A DNA stretch of 32,544 nt from an uncultured Eubacteriales bacterium (GTDB lineage: Bacteria > Bacillota > Clostridia > Christensenellales > Borkfalkiaceae). The notes below the pieces were generated by a model. The model was given only the letters and a program-made list of their open reading frames with translations. It had not been told where the DNA came from and searched no databases. Position 1 is the first letter of the stretch, and every line of letters begins with the position of its first letter. The position numbers and the translations under genes were made by a program. Positions 31,611 through 32,544 of this stretch are shown piece by piece. The stretch is taken from assembly GCA_900547645.1 (NCBI GenBank), contig URHP01000011.1:1-32544 (forward strand), in the 5' to 3' direction.

Positions 31611-31686
31611 AGACGGCGCACGTACTGCGTGCGCAAAAATTCTGTTTCGTCTCCTTTGCGGTCAGAATGCTCTTTCCGTTCAGGCG
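31580..31686 (-). promoter_or_regulatory. Structured leader RNA, riboswitch-like, before the TM1266/ABC operon
   Basis: From the predicted +1 near 31686 the leader folds as follows. P1 is GCAAAGGAGACG (31659-31648) with CGTCTCCCTTTGC (31615-31603), 12 pairs with one bulged C. P2 is GCGCACG, loop CAGTA, CGTGCGC (31634-31616), stacked directly on P1. A 13-base single strand AAACAGAATTTTT joins P1 and P2. The 3' arm of P1 overlaps CCCTTTGC (31610-31603), which can instead pair with GCAAGGGG (31595-31588) to form a terminator followed by seven T residues. The terminator also hides the ribosome binding site. P1 and the terminator exclude each other. No known riboswitch core was recognised. Confidence 0.65.
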
Positions 31687-31692
31687 AGAATG

Positions 31693-31722
31693 ATTATAGC
31701 ACAGTCCGACGCGGCGCGTCAA
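31693..31722 (-). promoter_or_regulatory. Promoter of the TM1266/ABC operon
   Basis: TTGACG (31722-31717), an 18-base spacer and TATAAT (31698-31693). The -35 box lies in a hairpin (31710-31718 with 31732-31740) that may end the upstream kinase transcript. Confidence 0.75.
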
Positions 31723-31740
31723 GCAGATCGGCGCGCCGCG
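31710..31740 (-). terminator. Hairpin after the sugar kinase
   Basis: CGCGGCGCG and CGCGCCGCG pair across a 13-base loop just after the kinase stop. There is no T-tract, so termination is uncertain. Confidence 0.4.
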
Positions 31741-31741
31741 T

Positions 31742-32500
31742 TCATGATTTCTGATTTTTCAAAGCCGCCTGTACGGCGGCGCGGTCGGGAAGCGCGTCGA
31801 TCGCGCCACGCCCCAACGTGTTGAGCGCGCCGCAGGCATTGGCGAACCGCAGCGCTTCATTGAGAAATTGCTCCGTAAACGCAGAGAACGGTACGCAGTC
31901 CGTCTGCGCAAGGACGCCCGCCCAAAAGGCGTCGCCCGCGCCCGTCGTATCGACGGGACGGACGCGAATGCTCTGCGCGCCGCCCTCATTGCCGCGGAAG
32001 CGCCAACGGCTGCCGCGCGCGCCCAACGACACGCACACCAACCGATCCGCAAGTTCGGTTTGCACGAACGATTCTCCGAAAACCGCCAGCTCTTCCTCCG
32101 AAAATTTGATAAGATCGGCGCGGACGAGCATATCGCGGTATGCAGCGACCGCCGACGCTCTGTCCGGAAAGACGTCGTCGCGGAAATTGACGTCAAAACT
32201 CACGCGTTTCCCCGCCGCATGCGCCCTGTCGGCGAGCCTGTACGCATAACCTTTCCCCGCTTCTTCGGACAGCATGAGCGAACCGATATGCACGGTATCC
32301 GCACGCGCGAACAGATCATCCGGGATCTCGGGCAAATGATAATCGGCGGTATGCTTCCGATAAAAGGAAAAGGAACGTTCGCCCCGTTCGTCCAGCTCGA
32401 CGAACGCAAGCGTCGTATTGTACTGTCCGCTGCGCGTGACGCACAACCCGCTCAGCCCGCGCGCCGCCGCATAATCCGCAAGAAACGCACCGATCGCATC
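31742..32500 (-). CDS. PfkB-family sugar kinase (fructokinase-like), 5' part missing
   Basis: About 252 C-terminal residues of a ribokinase-family kinase are present; such enzymes phosphorylate fructose or related sugars with ATP. VRPVDTTGAGDAFWAGVLAQ is PfkB signature 2 with the catalytic Asp and anion hole. FDVNFRDDVFP, KFSEEELAVFG and LVCVSLGARGSRWRF are further family boxes. The N-terminal sugar-binding part (about 60-70 residues, with signature 1) is lost. The open frame seems to start MYKRQ, but those codons come from sequencing adapter beyond 32500 and are not real. The apparent start near 32515 must be ignored. A GC-rich hairpin follows the stop. Confidence 0.9.
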   Translation of the reverse strand, partial: DAIGAFLADYAAARGLSGLCVTRSGQYNTTLAFVELDERGERSFSFYRKHTADYHLPEIPDDLFARADTVHIGSLMLSEEAGKGYAYRLADRAHAAGKRVSFDVNFRDDVFPDRASAVAAYRDMLVRADLIKFSEEELAVFGESFVQTELADRLVCVSLGARGSRWRFRGNEGGAQSIRVRPVDTTGAGDAFWAGVLAQTDCVPFSAFTEQFLNEALRFANACGALNTLGRGAIDALPDRAAVQAALKNQKS

Positions 32501-32544
32501 CTGTCTCTTATACACATCTCCGAGCCCACGAGACTAGCGCTCAT
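32501..32544. other. Nextera transposase adapter (sequencing artefact)
   Basis: CTGTCTCTTATACACATCT (32501-32519) is the Tn5 mosaic end used in Nextera libraries. CCGAGCCCACGAGAC (32520-32534) is the read-2 adapter. The next eight bases (TAGCGCTC) have the place of an i7 index and the final AT starts the P7 part. This is not genomic DNA. Confidence 0.97.

Noticed and set aside
31580..31686. TPP riboswitch upstream of the importer operon
   Set aside because: The transporter type made this a natural idea, but the CUGAGA and ACCUGA-type core segments are absent and the leader is too short.
1..32544. CRISPR arrays, insertion sequences and rRNA genes
   Set aside because: No spaced identical repeats, transposase frames or rRNA-like sequence were seen.

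Overview
The window reads as a contig piece from a spore-forming, anaerobic Clostridia-like Firmicute, probably a gut organism. Reasons: a YunB-type sporulation gene, Gram-positive lipoproteins with lipoboxes, strong GGAGG ribosome binding sites, textbook TTGACA-N17-TATAAT promoters, a TM1266-type small regulator of the [FeFe]-hydrogenase group, and a secreted GH51 arabinofuranosidase. I cannot name a genus. The first 4.3 kb is visibly more AT-rich than the rest.

Region 1 (1-4338) is the end of an integrated mobile element: the C-terminal part of a type I restriction subunit HsdR, a sigma-70-like small protein with an unclear start, two small helix-turn-helix proteins, and a tyrosine integrase. 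The integrase faces the 3' end of a tRNA-Thr gene, the probable attachment site. Between them lie four direct and two inverted copies of TTTGCTA.

Region 2 (4339-22360) is housekeeping chromosome. It holds murG; then, on the minus strand, yunB, a 50-residue Cys-containing protein, uppP behind a PpiC-like lipoprotein, the prs-pth-mfd cluster, a GH51 lipoprotein and ilvE-yigZ-tyrS. tRNA-Ser and a WYL/YafY regulator are on the plus strand. tyrS is preceded by a perfect consensus promoter, an 18-residue Tyr-rich leader ORF whose AUG sits at the predicted +1, and a terminator that competes with an antiterminator. This looks like ribosome-mediated attenuation by tyrosyl-tRNA rather than a T-box.

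Region 3 (22393-32500) holds a 2077-residue membrane-anchored repeat protein, then a four-gene operon: TM1266-like regulator, NMT1/SsuA-like substrate-binding lipoprotein, permease and ATPase. The operon follows a compact structured leader RNA in which a long stem and an SD-masking terminator are mutually exclusive. The binding protein appears circularly permuted: the usual C-terminal half precedes the usual N-terminal half. A PfkB sugar kinase is cut off at the right edge, where the last 44 bases are Nextera sequencing adapter, not genome.

The most interesting items are the tyrS leader, the leader RNA of the TM1266/ABC operon, and the permuted binding protein. All structures were read by eye; no folding or database search was run.
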